Assembly: GCA_033794685.1 (NCBI GenBank)
Contig: JARAYZ010000001.1
Length of the DNA stretch: 64,000 bases
DNA from: Lentzea sp033794685
GTDB lineage: Bacteria > Actinomycetota > Actinomycetes > Mycobacteriales > Pseudonocardiaceae
Direction: 5' to 3' (one strand)
Shown here: one piece after another, positions 32,022 to 40,672 of the stretch
Numbering within the stretch: position 1 is the first letter of the stretch
How the letters are laid out: each line of letters begins with the position of its first letter
Translations under genes and position numbers: made by a program
The notes under the pieces: generated by a model
The model's input: the letters and a program-made list of their open reading frames with translations, nothing else
Told to the model about the DNA's origin: nothing
The model's database searches: none

Positions 32022-33079
32022 GCCTCCCCGGAGCCGTCCCGCCGCCCGACGATTCCACCGACGCAGGCGTGGCCTGGCACTACGGCGACCCGTTCGCCGA
32101 ACAGCGCTCGGCCGTCCGGTCGGTGGTCGTGGTCGACCGCTCGAACCGGGGTGTCATCGCGATCCCGGGCGAGGACCGGCTCAAGTGGCTGCACCAGCTC
32201 ACGAGCCAGCACTTCGAGCAGCTGGGCGAGGGCGCGTCCACCGAGGCGCTGATCCTCGACGCCCAGGGCCGCCTGGAGCACCACATGGTCGTCGCGAACG
32301 TCGGCGGCACGGTGTTCCTCGACGTCGAGAAGGTCGACGACCTGCTGGCGTACCTGAAGAAGATGGTCTTCTGGTCCAAGGTGGAGCCGCGCGACGCCAC
32401 GGCGGAGTTCGCGCTGCTGACGATCACCGGGCCGGACGCACCCGCGTTGCTCGAGAAGCTCGGCATCCCGCAGCCGTCGCACGTGGACGCGCTCGGCGAG
32501 GGTTTCGTCCGCCGCACCTCGTGGCCCGGCCAGAGCTCGTTCGACCTGCTGGTCCCGCGCGACGAGAAGGCGGCGTGGTGGCAGCGCGTCACGGACGCCG
32601 GCGCACGCCCCGCGGGCAGCTACGCGTTCGAGGCGCTGCGGGTCGAGTCGCTGCGCGCACGGCAGGGCATCGACACCGACGAGCGCACGATCCCGCACGA
32701 GGTCGGCCTGATCGACCCGGCCGTGCACCTGAACAAGGGCTGTTACCGCGGCCAGGAGACGGTCGCCAAGGTCCACAACGTGGGACGCCCGCCCAGGCGA
32801 ATGCTCCTACTCCACCTGGATGGTTCTGCCGACGCCCAGCCGGAGACCGGTGACCCGGTCACGCTGGACGGCAGGGTCGTGGGCCGGGTGGGCAGCGTGG
32901 TGCTGCACCACGAGCTGGGCCCGGTCGCGTTGGCACTGGTCAAGCGCTCTGTACCGATCGACGCGGAGCTGGTCGCCGGGGCCCCCGAACGGGAGGTCCA
33001 GGCACGAATCGACCCCGACTCGGTGCCCGCTGACACACCCGGTCTGGGCCGGGAAGCTGTTCGCAACCTGCGGGGATGA
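32018..33079 (+). CDS. ygfZ: Folate-binding protein YgfZ/GcvT-like
   Basis: The 353-aa protein is a YgfZ (IBA57-like) tetrahydrofolate-binding protein that helps maintain certain iron-sulfur enzymes. It has the GcvT fold with LKWLHQLTSQHFEQL, LDAQGRLEHHMVV and the signature KGCYRGQETVAK with its conserved Cys. The GTG overlaps the nur stop (GTGA), so the two are coupled. The pairing with a Fur-type regulator and folate-making pabC is consistent with a metal and one-carbon link. Confidence 0.92.
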   Translation: MSLPGAVPPPDDSTDAGVAWHYGDPFAEQRSAVRSVVVVDRSNRGVIAIPGEDRLKWLHQLTSQHFEQLGEGASTEALILDAQGRLEHHMVVANVGGTVFLDVEKVDDLLAYLKKMVFWSKVEPRDATAEFALLTITGPDAPALLEKLGIPQPSHVDALGEGFVRRTSWPGQSSFDLLVPRDEKAAWWQRVTDAGARPAGSYAFEALRVESLRARQGIDTDERTIPHEVGLIDPAVHLNKGCYRGQETVAKVHNVGRPPRRMLLLHLDGSADAQPETGDPVTLDGRVVGRVGSVVLHHELGPVALALVKRSVPIDAELVAGAPEREVQARIDPDSVPADTPGLGREAVRNLRG

Positions 33080-33084
33080 CCCCC

Positions 33085-33090
33085 TAGAGT
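33085..33090 (+). promoter_or_regulatory. -10 element for leaderless BKACE transcript
   Basis: TAGAGT ends 7 nt before ATG 33098, with no Shine-Dalgarno. Confidence 0.6.
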
Positions 33091-33097
33091 CGCGCCT

Positions 33098-33922
33098 ATG
33101 TCCCTGGGCACGCTCATCACTGTCGCTCCCACCGGAGCGGAGCACGCGAAAGCCGACGTCCCGCAGCTTCCGGTGACCCTGGAAGAGCTGGTATCGACGG
33201 CGCAGAGCTGCGAGCAGGTCGGCGCGGCGATGATCCACGTCCACATCCGTGGCGAGGACGCGAAACCGTCGCTCGACCTCGGCCGGCTGAAGGCCACCGT
33301 CGAGGCGCTGCGCTCCGAAACGAACCTCGTCGTGCAGCTGTCGACCGGCGGGTCGGTGCACGACCCCGAGGAACACCGGCTGCGCGTGCTCGAGGCGATG
33401 CCGGACTCGGCGTCCTGCACGATGGGCACGGTCAACTTCGGTGACGACGTGTTCATGAACCGCTGGGAGTTCATCGTCTCCCTGCACAAGGGCATGCAGG
33501 AACGCTCGATCGTCCCGGAGTACGAGATCTTCGACATCGGGCAGCTCGCGTCGCTCAAGCGCCTGCTCGACCAGCACGGCCTGCCCGCGGGCGGCCACGT
33601 GCACGTCGACTTCGTCATGGGGGTGCCCGGCGGCATGCCCGGTGACGCCGCGACTCTGGTCGCCGCAGTCAGCGCTCTGCCGGACGGGGCAACGTTCTCC
33701 GCCACCGGGATCGGCCGGACCACCCTCCCAGTGATGTTCACCGCTTTGGGTGCGGGTGGCCACCTTCGAGTGGGTATGGAAGACACCGTGAGCTACTCGC
33801 GGGGGGTGCCGGTGCGGGACAACGCACAGCTCGTGGCACGTGCCACGGGTCTCTCCAAGATCGCCCAGCGACCCGCTTTGACCCCGGACGAGGCGCGAAA
33901 GCTGCTGGGCGTGCACATTTGA
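33098..33922 (+). CDS. BKACE enzyme (beta-keto acid cleavage, DUF849)
   Basis: The 274-aa protein is a beta-keto acid cleavage enzyme of the BKACE (formerly DUF849) family, which condenses a beta-keto acid with acetyl-CoA to give acetoacetate and a new CoA ester. Motifs are ITVAPTGAE, the zinc ligands in AAMIHVHIRGED and GGHVHVDFVMGVPGG, and a late ATGIGRTTLPV and GMEDTVSYSRG. Zn-binding His pairs are intact. The exact substrate is not predictable; 3-keto-5-aminohexanoate is only one of many. It stands alone downstream of ygfZ, on its own leaderless promoter. Confidence 0.9.
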   Translation: MSLGTLITVAPTGAEHAKADVPQLPVTLEELVSTAQSCEQVGAAMIHVHIRGEDAKPSLDLGRLKATVEALRSETNLVVQLSTGGSVHDPEEHRLRVLEAMPDSASCTMGTVNFGDDVFMNRWEFIVSLHKGMQERSIVPEYEIFDIGQLASLKRLLDQHGLPAGGHVHVDFVMGVPGGMPGDAATLVAAVSALPDGATFSATGIGRTTLPVMFTALGAGGHLRVGMEDTVSYSRGVPVRDNAQLVARATGLSKIAQRPALTPDEARKLLGVHI

Positions 33923-33982
33923 GACAAGTTTGGTGCATGGGATGTGTTGGCGGGTAGGGAGGAACTACCGCAGGATGGACAC

Positions 33983-34552
33983 GTGATCGAGGTGCGTCCT
34001 GGCGGGCGCCGCCGAATCGACAGGGTGCTCGCCCCCGACTACACGGAGGGCGTCGAGCAGCGCCCGCTCGTCGAGGTGCGCGAACTCCGCGACGAAGCTG
34101 CGCAGGAAGAGACAGATCTGTCCTACCTGCGGCGGCTGTTGCACGCGCGCATCGACATCGTGCGGGCGGAGCAAGAGCGCCGCAGCTCGGGTGGCTCGGC
34201 CGTGGTCGAGCAACTGGCCACCATCCTCTCCACGAACGCCGTGGGTCCCGCGACCGGTCTAGGCCGGTACCAGACCCATGAGCCGTCACGTGCTGATGCG
34301 CATCAACGGCACGTCGAGGCGCTGATCTCCGACGTGGACCTCTCCGACGTGAGCTCCCTGGACGACTCGAAGCTCGGCGAGGTGCTGGAGACGTTCATCT
34401 CGGAAGAGGCGTCCGTGTCGGTGCGCCGACGCGAGGTGCAGGTGGTCGTGGACCGGCTCAACGCCGAGATCGCCGCCCGCTACCAGCGCGGGAGTGCGTC
34501 GGTGGACGAGTTGCTGGCCGCCGAGCGCGGGCACCGCCGTCCCAAGAGATAA
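33983..34552 (+). CDS. rsiG: RsiG-like c-di-GMP-binding anti-sigma factor
   Basis: The 189-aa helical protein carries the RsiG c-di-GMP motif E(X)3S(X)2R(X)3Q(X)3D exactly once (E142, S146, R149, Q153, D157). A second copy has one change (E43, S47, R50, His54 for Gln, D58). In Streptomyces RsiG two such helices bind a c-di-GMP dimer and hold the sigma factor WhiG, coupling c-di-GMP to sporulation. The coiled-coil layout, spacing and length (about 200 aa) fit. WhiG is not in the window. The start is GTG 33983, with CAGGAT as a weak -10 at leaderless distance; longer frame from 33944. Confidence 0.82.
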   Translation: MIEVRPGGRRRIDRVLAPDYTEGVEQRPLVEVRELRDEAAQEETDLSYLRRLLHARIDIVRAEQERRSSGGSAVVEQLATILSTNAVGPATGLGRYQTHEPSRADAHQRHVEALISDVDLSDVSSLDDSKLGEVLETFISEEASVSVRRREVQVVVDRLNAEIAARYQRGSASVDELLAAERGHRRPKR

Positions 34553-34583
34553 GACGACCTTTCCACTTTCTGAGCAGCCGACC

Positions 34584-34589
34584 TAGCGT
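34584..34589 (+). promoter_or_regulatory. -10 element for leaderless MFS transcript
   Basis: TAGCGT ends 6 nt before ATG 34596. No Shine-Dalgarno is seen. Confidence 0.55.
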
Positions 34590-34595
34590 GCCCCC

Positions 34596-35777
34596 ATGGG
34601 GTATCGCTGGGTCGTGCTGTCGGTGGGTGCGTTGGCTCAGGGCACGAACGCGGCCGTCTTCCTCGGCCTGCCGGCCATCAGCCCGCAGCTCCAGCAACAC
34701 TTCTCACTGACGTTGCCCCAGGTCGGGCTGCTTCTCGGCGCGGTCAACCTCGGCACGATGATCGCTCTCGTGCCGTGGGGAGTCGTCGCGGACCGACGTG
34801 GCGAACGGCTCGTGATGACCATCGGCGGCGTGGGTGCCGCAGGGTGCCTGCTGTCTGCCGCACTGGGCAACGCCTGGATCGCCGGACTCGCCCTGCTGGG
34901 GGCCGGGCTGTTCGGAGCCAGCGTCAACGCGGCCAGCGGCCGGGCGGTGATGTCGTGGTTCGGCAAGGAGTCACGCGGGCTCGCGATGGGCGTCCGGCAG
35001 ACCGCGACCCCGCTCGGCGCGGCCCTCACCGCGGCCGTCCTGCCCGGCATCGCCCTCTCGTCCGGGGTGCCCACGGCGTTCGTCGTGCTGGCGGGAGTGA
35101 CGGCGTTCGTGGCGCTCGCGGTCGCGTTGCTGGTCAGGGAACCGCCTGGCGCGATCCGGGCGGGCTCCGAGCACGGGCTGGTGCTCAAGGACCCCCGGTT
35201 GCTGCGGTTGTCGCTGGCCAGCGGGCTGCTCGTGGTGCCGCAGTTCACCGCCACCGCGCTGACGGTCCCGCTGCTGCACGAGCACCGCGGCATGAGCGTC
35301 ACGGCGGCCGCGGCCGTCTTCGCCGTCGCGCAGGTGCTCGGCGGTGCCGGACGGCTGGCGGTCGGGGTGTGGTCGGACCGGGCACGCAGCAGGATCGGAC
35401 CCCTGAAGATCGTCTCGGTGCTCACAGCGGTCGGGTTCGTGCTGGTCGCGGCACTGGACCAGGCCCCGTTGCCGCTGCTGATCGCGGTCCTGGTGCCGAC
35501 CTCGCTGTGCGCGCTGTGCTGGAACGGGCTGGCGGTCACCGAGGCCGGTGAGCTCGCGCCGGACGGGCGCAGCGCCACGGCGATCGCGATGCAGAACTCG
35601 GCGAACTACCTGAGCGCGGCGGTGACCCCGTTCGTCGCGAGCTTCGTCGCGGTGTCGGTGGGGTGGCCTGCGGCGATGGTGCTGGCGGCGGTGGCCGCCG
35701 TGGTCGCGCGGGTGCTGCTTCAGCCGTGGCGTTCCCTGCGGGCCAGCTCGCCCCAGAACTCGCGCAGCGCCTCGTAG
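34596..35777 (+). CDS. MFS transporter
   Basis: The 393-aa protein has 12 predicted membrane helices and the MFS loop motif GVVADRRGERLVM between helices 2 and 3, with a related GVWSDRARSRIG in the second half. It resembles CynX/NarK-type and oxalate:formate-like actinobacterial MFS carriers; substrate unknown. The start ATG fits a leaderless promoter. Its last 58 bp overlap the convergent gene on the other strand, so both ends are coding. Confidence 0.88.
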   Translation: MGYRWVVLSVGALAQGTNAAVFLGLPAISPQLQQHFSLTLPQVGLLLGAVNLGTMIALVPWGVVADRRGERLVMTIGGVGAAGCLLSAALGNAWIAGLALLGAGLFGASVNAASGRAVMSWFGKESRGLAMGVRQTATPLGAALTAAVLPGIALSSGVPTAFVVLAGVTAFVALAVALLVREPPGAIRAGSEHGLVLKDPRLLRLSLASGLLVVPQFTATALTVPLLHEHRGMSVTAAAAVFAVAQVLGGAGRLAVGVWSDRARSRIGPLKIVSVLTAVGFVLVAALDQAPLPLLIAVLVPTSLCALCWNGLAVTEAGELAPDGRSATAIAMQNSANYLSAAVTPFVASFVAVSVGWPAAMVLAAVAAVVARVLLQPWRSLRASSPQNSRSAS

Positions 35778-36580
35778 CGCAACGCGACCTCCTCGGCGTC
35801 GTCCGCTTCGAGGGCGTCGAGGATGGCGTTCACGTCGGCCGCCGACGTGTCCTCCAGCAGGTCCTTGTCCTCCAGCAGCTGCACCAGGCCGCCGTAGTCG
35901 AGCTCGACGGCGGAGTGCGGGTGGAAGTGCTCGAGCCAGCGGCCGGTGTCGGAGAGGACCTTGGCCGGCCCGTCCTCCCCCAGGGAGCGCTTCACGGTCT
36001 TGAGCGCCCGTGCGACCCGTCGGCGGGCGTCGGCCATGGCCACTCGCCACGACACCTGCCGTTCGGGGTCGTCCTGGGCGCTGGCGAGCACCACACGGCG
36101 CTGGGCGGGGTCGACGAGGGCGAACCACGGCAGCGGGATCGTCCAGGTCGTGGAGATCACGTGGACCGCGCCTGCGGAGAGTTCGGCCATCACGGCGGAC
36201 GCGCGCGCTCGGACCGTTTCCGGCGAGAGGTTGAGGGCGGCGTCCTGGAGGATCGGCGGCGCGGACGCCAGGAAGCCCACCAGAGCGGCGGCGGAGCGGG
36301 CCCGGAGGTCCAGCGGGCAGACGAGCGGCCCCGGTCCGACGCGGGCGGCCTCGGAGGTCGGAACCTCGGCCGGACTGATCGTCATCACGTCGAAGGACTC
36401 GCCCGGGAGGAGCTTTCGTCCCAACTGTGATCGCAACCACAGCTCCCGTTCCCTCTCGCCTACCTCCGAGCGGGGGATCGGGCCCTCTTCCAGGGCTTTT
36501 TCGACCTTGGAAGCTAGCGTTGCGTCCAAGACCGATAACGGTTCGTACACCCGTAGGTAGGCGACGAACGGTCTGGGCAC
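35720..36580 (-). CDS. Conserved hypothetical soluble protein
   Basis: The 286-aa protein begins PRPFVAYLRVYEPLSVL and continues with two helical and beta blocks (GRKLLPGESFDVMTISPAEV; PLVCPLDLRARSAAALVGFL; VHVISTTWTIPLPWFALVDPAQRRVVL) and a C-terminal acidic helical region ending REFWGELARRER. No signal peptide, TM segment or catalytic motif is recognisable, and I cannot name the family. The GTG 36580 start has AAGGA at normal distance; the frame is open to 36610. Its 3' end overlaps the convergent MFS gene by 58 bp. Confidence 0.7.
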   Translation of the reverse strand: MPRPFVAYLRVYEPLSVLDATLASKVEKALEEGPIPRSEVGERERELWLRSQLGRKLLPGESFDVMTISPAEVPTSEAARVGPGPLVCPLDLRARSAAALVGFLASAPPILQDAALNLSPETVRARASAVMAELSAGAVHVISTTWTIPLPWFALVDPAQRRVVLASAQDDPERQVSWRVAMADARRRVARALKTVKRSLGEDGPAKVLSDTGRWLEHFHPHSAVELDYGGLVQLLEDKDLLEDTSAADVNAILDALEADDAEEVALRYEALREFWGELARRERHG

Positions 36581-36753
36581 GTGTGCATCCTTCCACGCGA
36601 GGGGGGCCATGAGATTTGGCGGTACGTGTCACGCCTACCGCGTCGCGAGGAACCCCATCGGCACGGTACGGTAGTTACCAGGAATCAGTTGTCGAGACGA
36701 GTGGGGCCGCCGTTCCCCCGGCCGCCCCCGTCCCTGTGCGAGGGGGTCGAGCC

Positions 36754-36942
36754 ATGGGGCGCGGCCGAGCTAAGGCCAAGCAGACGAAGGTCGCCAGGGA
36801 GCTCAAATACAGCTCTCATGAGACCGACTTCGCTGCGTTGCAGCGCGAGCTGTCAACTGACGAAGGGTTGCCGAACGGGAGTGGTGGTGGCGATGAGCCA
36901 CACGACGACCCGTACGACGACTACGACGATTACCGTCGCTGA
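36754..36942 (+). CDS. DUF3073 small protein
   Basis: The 62-aa protein matches actinobacterial DUF3073: MGRGRAKAKQTKVARELKYSS at the start, then an acidic Asp/Tyr-rich tail (DDPYDDYDDYRR). Highly charged and probably partly disordered; function unknown. In M. tuberculosis its homologue (Rv0810c) directly follows purM; here the purM gene lies 22 kb away, with the inositol and citrate genes in between. GAGGGGG precedes the ATG. Confidence 0.9.
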   Translation: MGRGRAKAKQTKVARELKYSSHETDFAALQRELSTDEGLPNGSGGGDEPHDDPYDDYDDYRR

Positions 36943-36954
36943 ATTCAGCCTTCG

Positions 36955-37004
36955 GAGTTCAAGGGTTGGGCCACCGGTGACCCCGGTGCCCAGCCCTTGA
37001 ACTC
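36955..37004. terminator. Bidirectional terminator between DUF3073 and the oxidoreductase
   Basis: Arms GAGTTCAAGGGTTGGGC and GCCCAGCCCTTGAACTC (one mismatch, one bulge) extend into CCGG pairs around a short loop. It lies between two convergent stops. Confidence 0.8.
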
Positions 37005-37015
37005 TGAGGGCTCTT

Positions 37016-38011
37016 TCAGAACGCCCTGGCGTACTGCTTCGGCGCCCTGACCTCCACACCCAGCTGCTGTGCCGCGCGCAGCGGCCAGTACGGGTCGCGG
37101 AGCAGTTCGCGCGCGAGCAGGACCAGGTCGGCGGAACCGTCCGTCAAGATCTGTTCGGCCTGCTTCGCCTCGGTGATCAGGCCGACCGCACCCGTGGGCA
37201 CGTCTGCCTTGCGTCGCACCGCTTCGGCGAGCGGCACCTGGTAGCCGGGCCCGATCGGGATGTCCGCCTGCGCGGTGTTGCCGCCGCTGGACACGTCGAT
37301 CAGGTCCGCACCCGCGGCCTTGAGCGCCTGTGCCAGCACGACGCTGTCGTCGGCCGTCCAGCCGTTGTCGACCCAGTCGGTGCCCGAGATCCGAACGATC
37401 ACGGGCACCTCCGGGCCGACCGCTGCCCGGACGGCCGCGGTGACCTCGACGGGCAGGGCGATGCGTTCCTCGATGCTGCCCTCGTTCGTGAGCGGCGAGT
37501 AGAACTCGTGCAGCAGGTAGCCGTGCGCGGCGTGGACCTCGAGGACCTCGAACCCGGCCTCGATCGCCCGCAGCGCGCCGTCGACGAACGCCTTCACGAT
37601 CTGCGTGGTGTTCGTCAGCTTCTCCGGCTGGTTGCCACCGGGGAACGGCTCGGTCGTGGGCGCCACCGGCACCCAGTCGCCGATCGCCTTGCGCCCGGCG
37701 TGCGCGAGCTGGATCGCGGGCACCGCGCCGTGCTCCTTGATGAACGCCGTGATGGGCTTCCAGGCCTCGACCTGCGCGTCGTTCCAGATGCCGGTGTCCT
37801 GCGGCGAGATCCGGCCACGCGCCTCCACGGCCGTCGCCTCGGCCACGACGAGGCCGGCGCCACCGACCGCGCGGGAGCCCAGGTGGACGAGGTGCCAGCT
37901 GGTGGGCACGCCGTCCTCCTTGTCGACCGAGTACTGGCACATCGGGCTGACCGCGATGCGGTTCGGCAACGTGACCGAGCGCAGGGTCAGCGGGGAGAAC
38001 AACAGGCTCAC
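37016..38011 (-). CDS. NADH:flavin oxidoreductase (YqjM-like old yellow enzyme)
   Basis: The 331-aa TIM-barrel FMN enzyme belongs to the YqjM/thermophilic-like class of old yellow enzymes. It has SPMCQYS with the class-defining Cys25, GLVVAEATAV, the His pair in IQLAHAGRK, HAAHGYLLHEFYSPLTN and the FMN phosphate site LLARELLRDPYWPL. It reduces activated alkenes with NAD(P)H; the physiological substrate is unknown. GTG start with AGGAG. A CGAACGTTCG palindrome at 38022-38031 upstream may be an operator. Confidence 0.93.
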   Translation of the reverse strand: MSLLFSPLTLRSVTLPNRIAVSPMCQYSVDKEDGVPTSWHLVHLGSRAVGGAGLVVAEATAVEARGRISPQDTGIWNDAQVEAWKPITAFIKEHGAVPAIQLAHAGRKAIGDWVPVAPTTEPFPGGNQPEKLTNTTQIVKAFVDGALRAIEAGFEVLEVHAAHGYLLHEFYSPLTNEGSIEERIALPVEVTAAVRAAVGPEVPVIVRISGTDWVDNGWTADDSVVLAQALKAAGADLIDVSSGGNTAQADIPIGPGYQVPLAEAVRRKADVPTGAVGLITEAKQAEQILTDGSADLVLLARELLRDPYWPLRAAQQLGVEVRAPKQYARAF

Positions 38012-38092
38012 GGGAGCTCCTCGAACGTTCGTAGACCTAACTAATTGTTCAAGGAACCGGCTCTGCGGGTTGTTCCCCGCGATGGGGTCGTC

Positions 38093-38767
38093 TCAGTCAC
38101 TGAACAGCGACGCAGAGACACGGGCGGGCGTGAAGCCCGGCGGCCAGATCGTCTTCCGGTCGACCCTGGCTCCGGCGAGGGCCGCCTTGTCCAGGTTGTC
38201 GGCTCGCATGTCGGCACCGCGCAGGTCCGCGTTCGTGAGATCGGCGGCGCGCAGGTCGGCGCCCTCCAGGCAGGCGCCGCGCAGGGAGGCCTCGCGCAGG
38301 GAGACCCCTCGCAGGTCGGTGCCGCGCAGGTCGACGTGGGACAGGTCGAGCGCCTCACCCGGCTGCCGGGTGAGGATCGCCAGGGCCGCCTCGACGTCCG
38401 GCGCCGGGCTCTCGCCGACCGGTCGCGACGGGTGCTCCGAAGCCGTCCAGGGTGATCGCTCGCGCAGGAAGTCCCCGATGGTGACGTCCACGAGCAGGCG
38501 GCTCTTCGCGGAGTCCTCCGCGATCTGTTCGAGCAGGTGGAGACCGTCGACCCTCAGCTCGGCCTCGTCGCTCCCCAGCAACCGGACGGCCCGGCGGTAC
38601 CCGTCGACGAGTTGGCCGTCCCTGACCTGGAGCCAGGCCAGGGCACCGGACGCGAGGACCAGCATTGCTCCGGAGAACGACGGCAGCGGAGCGGTCGGCG
38701 GCACCAGAAGGGCGACACCCAGCGCGAGCAGGGCAACCGCTCCGAGCCTGAACATCCGCTTGCTCAC
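38093..38767 (-). CDS. Membrane pentapeptide-repeat protein
   Basis: The 224-aa protein starts with two hydrophobic helices (LGAVALLALGVALLVPP and GAMLVLASGALAWLQV), a central helical stretch, and a pentapeptide-repeat block of about 60 residues (ALDLSHVDLRGTDLRGVSLREA and following A[D/N]LxxADL units). Pentapeptide repeats form a right-handed quadrilateral beta-helix; the role here is unknown. It lies 52 bp after iolD on the same strand and could be read through from the iol operon. Confidence 0.8.
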   Translation of the reverse strand: MSKRMFRLGAVALLALGVALLVPPTAPLPSFSGAMLVLASGALAWLQVRDGQLVDGYRRAVRLLGSDEAELRVDGLHLLEQIAEDSAKSRLLVDVTIGDFLRERSPWTASEHPSRPVGESPAPDVEAALAILTRQPGEALDLSHVDLRGTDLRGVSLREASLRGACLEGADLRAADLTNADLRGADMRADNLDKAALAGARVDRKTIWPPGFTPARVSASLFSD

Positions 38768-38818
38768 GGAGAGTCATCTTCGCGACCGCATCCGCCCGGC
38801 GGTATCCGCTGTTGGAGT

Positions 38819-40672
38819 TCAGCTCAAATAACGGACCTGCTTGATCTTGCCCTCCTGCACTTCCTCACGGGCCCGGGAGATCTCGGGCCGGTGCGACACC
38901 TCCGGCACACCGACCTCCCACCACGCCCCCGCCTCCGTCCACGACGACGGGTGCGTGCGGATCACGACCACGGCGGGACGCCTCTCCGCGACGGACGCTT
39001 CGCGCGCCTTGCGGTAAGCGCCTTCCAGGTCACCCAGTGAGTCCACGGTGAACACCGCGCACCCCATGGCCGCGGCGTGGGCGGCGAAGTCGGTGCGCGG
39101 GGGTTCGGGGTGTGCCGAGGTGCAGTCGGCGTAGAGGTTGTTGAAGCCCGCGCCGCCCTGGCCCGTCTGCAGGCGGTGGATCACGGCGTACCCGTCGTTG
39201 TCGCAGACCACGGCCACGAAGCCGTGGCCCGCGAAGGCTGCGGAGAAGAGCTCGGAGTTCAGCATCAGGTAGCTGCCGTCGCCGAGCAGGGTGGTGACGA
39301 CGCCCTGGGTGTGGGCGATCGCGGCACCCCAGGCGCCGGCCAGTTCGTAGCCCATGCAGGAGAAGCCGTACTCGACGTCCATCGTGGACTCGCCCGTCGC
39401 CCGCCAGCCGCCGATCAGTTCGCCGGGGAGGCCGCCGGACGCGGTCATGACGTAGTCGGTGGGCTCGCTGACGTCGTTCACGACGCCGACCACCTGGGCG
39501 TAGGTCGGGAGGTCGGTCGACGGGGTGCGCAGCTTCGTGATGTGCGCGTCCCACTTCGTGCGTTCTGCCAGCGCCTTCGACGCCCATTCCCTCGGCGCCT
39601 GCCAGGACCCGAGGACGTCGGTGAGTTCGCGCAGACCCTCGTCGGCGTCGGCCACCAGGGCGAACGCGCCGTGCTTCACGGCGTCGAAGCGGGCCGCGTT
39701 CAGGGACACGAGGTGCGCGTCCGGCGAGAAGACGGTCCAGGACGCGGTCGTGAAGTCCTGCAGCCGGGTGCCCACCGCGATGACCAGGTCGGCCTCGCCC
39801 GCGAGGACGTTGGCCGAGGTCGAGCCCGTGATGCCGAGCGGACCGGCGTGCAGCGGGTGCTCGTGCGGGATCAGGGTGCGGCCGGCGGTGGTCTCGACGA
39901 CCGGGATGTCGTGCTGCTCGGCGAAGCGCAGGGCCCGGCCCGCCGCACCCGAGTAGCGGACGCCACCACCCAGCACCAGCAGTGGGCGGGACGAGGTGCG
40001 GATCGCCGACGCGGCTTCGGCCAGTGCGACGAGATCCGGGCGCTGGCGCAGTGGGCGGTGGACGACCGGTGCGAACAACGCGTCGGGGAAGTCGTAGGAC
40101 TCCGCCTGGACGTCCTGCGGCAGCGCCAGGGTCACCGGGCCGCAGTCGGCCGGGTCGGTGAGGACCCTGGCGACCTGCGGCAACGTCGACAGCAGCTGTT
40201 CGGGGCGGGTGATCCGGTCGAAGTAACGGCTGACCGCGCGGAACGCGTCGTTGACCGTCGCCGTCGGGTCGTGGAAGTGCTCGACCTGCTGGAGAACGGG
40301 GTCCGGGGCACGGCCGGTGAACGTGTCGCCGGGCAGGAGCAGCAACGGCAGGCGGTTGGCGTGCGCGACTCCGGCAGCGGTGACCATGTTCAGCGCGCCG
40401 GGGCCGATCGACGACGTGGCGACGCCGACCTGGCGGCGGTGGGTGGCCTTGCTGATGCCGACGGCGGCCAGGGCCATGCCCTGCTCGTTGTGGCCGCGCC
40501 ACACCGGGATCCGGTCGCGGACCTCCTCCAGCGCGTTGCCCAGGCCGAGGACGTTGCCGTGGCCGAAGATCGCGAACACGCCGGGGAACAGCGGCGCCCG
40601 CGAGCCGTCGAGGAGTTCGGTGTGCTGGGCCAGCATCCAGCGGACCAGCGCCTGCGCGGTCGTGAGCTTCAC
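38819..40672 (-). CDS. iolD: 3D-(3,5/4)-trihydroxycyclohexane-1,2-dione hydrolase IolD
   Basis: The 617-aa thiamine-diphosphate enzyme opens the inositol-derived cyclic dione to 5-deoxyglucuronate. The acetolactate-synthase fold is clear: N-terminal pyrimidine-binding domain with the catalytic Glu in GHNEQGMALAA, a central domain, and the C-terminal ThDP motif GDGSYLMLNSEL ... N (GDGS...N about 25 residues). IolD-specific landmarks include PGVFAIFGHGNVLGLGNAL. The GTG start overlaps the iolB stop. Last gene of the iol operon. Confidence 0.95.
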   Translation of the reverse strand: MKLTTAQALVRWMLAQHTELLDGSRAPLFPGVFAIFGHGNVLGLGNALEEVRDRIPVWRGHNEQGMALAAVGISKATHRRQVGVATSSIGPGALNMVTAAGVAHANRLPLLLLPGDTFTGRAPDPVLQQVEHFHDPTATVNDAFRAVSRYFDRITRPEQLLSTLPQVARVLTDPADCGPVTLALPQDVQAESYDFPDALFAPVVHRPLRQRPDLVALAEAASAIRTSSRPLLVLGGGVRYSGAAGRALRFAEQHDIPVVETTAGRTLIPHEHPLHAGPLGITGSTSANVLAGEADLVIAVGTRLQDFTTASWTVFSPDAHLVSLNAARFDAVKHGAFALVADADEGLRELTDVLGSWQAPREWASKALAERTKWDAHITKLRTPSTDLPTYAQVVGVVNDVSEPTDYVMTASGGLPGELIGGWRATGESTMDVEYGFSCMGYELAGAWGAAIAHTQGVVTTLLGDGSYLMLNSELFSAAFAGHGFVAVVCDNDGYAVIHRLQTGQGGAGFNNLYADCTSAHPEPPRTDFAAHAAAMGCAVFTVDSLGDLEGAYRKAREASVAERRPAVVVIRTHPSSWTEAGAWWEVGVPEVSHRPEISRAREEVQEGKIKQVRYLS

